DNA from: Diphasiastrum complanatum
Taxonomy: Eukaryota > Streptophyta > Lycopodiopsida > Lycopodiales > Lycopodiaceae
Length of the DNA stretch: 64,000 nt
NCBI GenBank assembly: GCA_029204225.1
Contig: CM055096.1
Span: 58,851,600-58,915,599 of the forward strand
Direction: 5' to 3'
In this document: positions 62,618 to 64,000 of the stretch, one piece after another
Layout of the letters: every line of letters starts with the position of its first letter
Numbering within the stretch: the first letter of the stretch is position 1
Position numbers and translations under genes: made by a program
The notes under the pieces: model-generated
Seen by the model: only the letters and a program-made list of their open reading frames with translations
The model's database searches: none
Told to the model about the DNA's origin: nothing

Positions 62618-64000
62618 ACAATTGAAAAACTGCCTAAGCTACAATATAAAATCTGCCACTCAAAATTTTGGTTTTTCAAAATCAGGAACTCATGACCTAG
62701 ATTCAACTAGATTCACCTAGTGAAAGTTTGAATCATAGAATATTCCTCAACTTACACGATCTTTAGCTGAAAATTGGCATCATAATTTTGTCACTCACTG
62801 TCTCAAAAGGTACTGCATGTAATGAAATATCATAACTAGGGTACATCATGGTGAAAGAAAATCCATAAGATGGAATATTCTTTTACTCTATTTTTCTTAT
62901 TTATACTGTGTTTGACCAAGAATAGACATGCAGTTGCGTAATATCACTAGAATTCTCATATGATAAACAAGGAGGTAAAGCATCTCATATATGTATCTGC
63001 CACCAAGTGGAAGTTCTACCTTTAAAGTATATAGTTGTTGATTGGACCTTCTACACATCCCTCCAAAAGATCTCAAAACATGTCTCGAGCTTAGCTATCC
63101 ACTTTCCATTTGATCATCATCAAACGAACCACAATATACAATAAATTGTACCTTATCCTTGAAATTACAAACAATGATGTCTCATGACCATTAAGAATTA
63201 TAACTAGAATAAAAGGATGAGTAAATTGAACATCAAAAAGAATGGTAGAAATAGGACCTGCAATGTCATGGTAGGACGCTATGTCTACTCTACACATTTG
63301 AAATACTAGACAATGGTGCAAAAACATAGATGCATTAATTTAAGTCATCCTCTCATCAGGAACATCCATCCTAGCAACAATATCCTCCATAGGGGGAAAA
63401 GTAGATCCGACTCATATATTAAGGCATGACAATATGCTACTCTGCCCATATCTGTCCTTCAGGTAAGTGATTGAAATCACACGATGATAGTCTATGAGAG
63501 AGCTGAAAAATGTTCAGCCAAGCTTTGTACATGCAATAGCAGAGTTCTTGTACCAAGCATGCCACATCGTCTAAAGAAGCTAGTCATAATGGAAATTGTC
63601 GAGGAAAACAATGATGCAAAATGGTCACCTGGTCATGACCCCAATTGATGGATCAAAACCTCCTCAATCAATCGCCATGCAAAAGACATCGTAAATATTT
63701 GGAAGCAGTACAGTAGGTAGCATTGACTATAGCTCCTCAATGAAGTAAAGCATGAATGGAAAATCCACAACACTAACCAAGATGACAATGCCTGCAAGGT
63801 CGCTACTGGAGAAGATACATATGTAAAGAGATACATAATAGGTATGCCTATAGAAGGAAGATATTCGGTACTTTCTGCTCCCTTGATTAATTGATCCTAC
63901 TTTTAGATCCTGCTTTAAGGGTTCCTCAAGGGACTAAAATAGGCATTAGGAACACTCATTTGTTAGATTATTCAAATGGTATTGCTTGAGCTCTTTGTGG

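Larger units (their letters stand above)
59898..64000. other. AT-rich right end without a recognised gene
   Basis: About 4.1 kb. I find no retroelement domain. The minus strand from about 63840 to 63060 has few stops and a hydrophobic reading (FILVIILNGHETSLFVISRI), which I could not assign. Three tandem duplications are listed separately. Confidence 0.45.

Overview
This window reads as nuclear DNA of a land plant with a large, repeat-rich genome. Plant traits are the Ty1/copia and Ty3/gypsy families with plant-type primer-binding sites, a short TTTAGGG-type tract, and one spliced gene of the plant GTE bromodomain family. I see no rRNA, tRNA, CRISPR or bacterial operon structure. The long introns and very long (GA)n arrays would suit a fern or another non-flowering lineage with a big genome, but the sequence alone does not settle that.

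The only convincing host gene is on the + strand at 32250-51879. It encodes a predicted 639-residue protein with a basic, acidic-rich N-terminus, a short coiled coil, one bromodomain and an NET domain. I assembled it from eight exons whose reading phases agree. Seven introns take up about 17.7 kb of the 19.6 kb span. They hold an antisense LINE (intron 1), an antisense 5' half of a copia element (intron 2), copia and gypsy debris (intron 4), and GA/CT microsatellites that abut three splice sites. Intron 2 appears to be a GC-AG intron.

The left third (1-31 kb) is retrotransposon territory. At 1-12.9 kb, a truncated copia (A) lies next to a second copia (B), whose 3' LTR is split by a gypsy element at 2061-9544. 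The gypsy insertion is supported by near-identical LTRs, a polypurine tract and a 5-bp target duplication. Next come a 72-bp minisatellite, three long GA/CT arrays, relics of two copia elements, a decayed transposase-like gene (18.5-20.0 kb, minus strand) beside a cluster of about ten 20-bp palindromes (20.6-21.0 kb), a third copia (C, 21.9-26.4 kb), and an 18-bp satellite (26.8-27.4 kb).

The right end (52-64 kb) holds the 3' part of a copia with one full LTR (D), a gypsy integrase followed by an extra reading frame, several tandem duplications of about 100-120 bp, more GA arrays, a pure 30-bp G run, and long AT-rich stretches in which I recognise nothing. No retroelement in the window looks autonomous. 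The best candidate for something little described is the palindrome cluster with the adjacent decayed transposase-like gene. Second is the placement of microsatellites at splice sites of the bromodomain gene.
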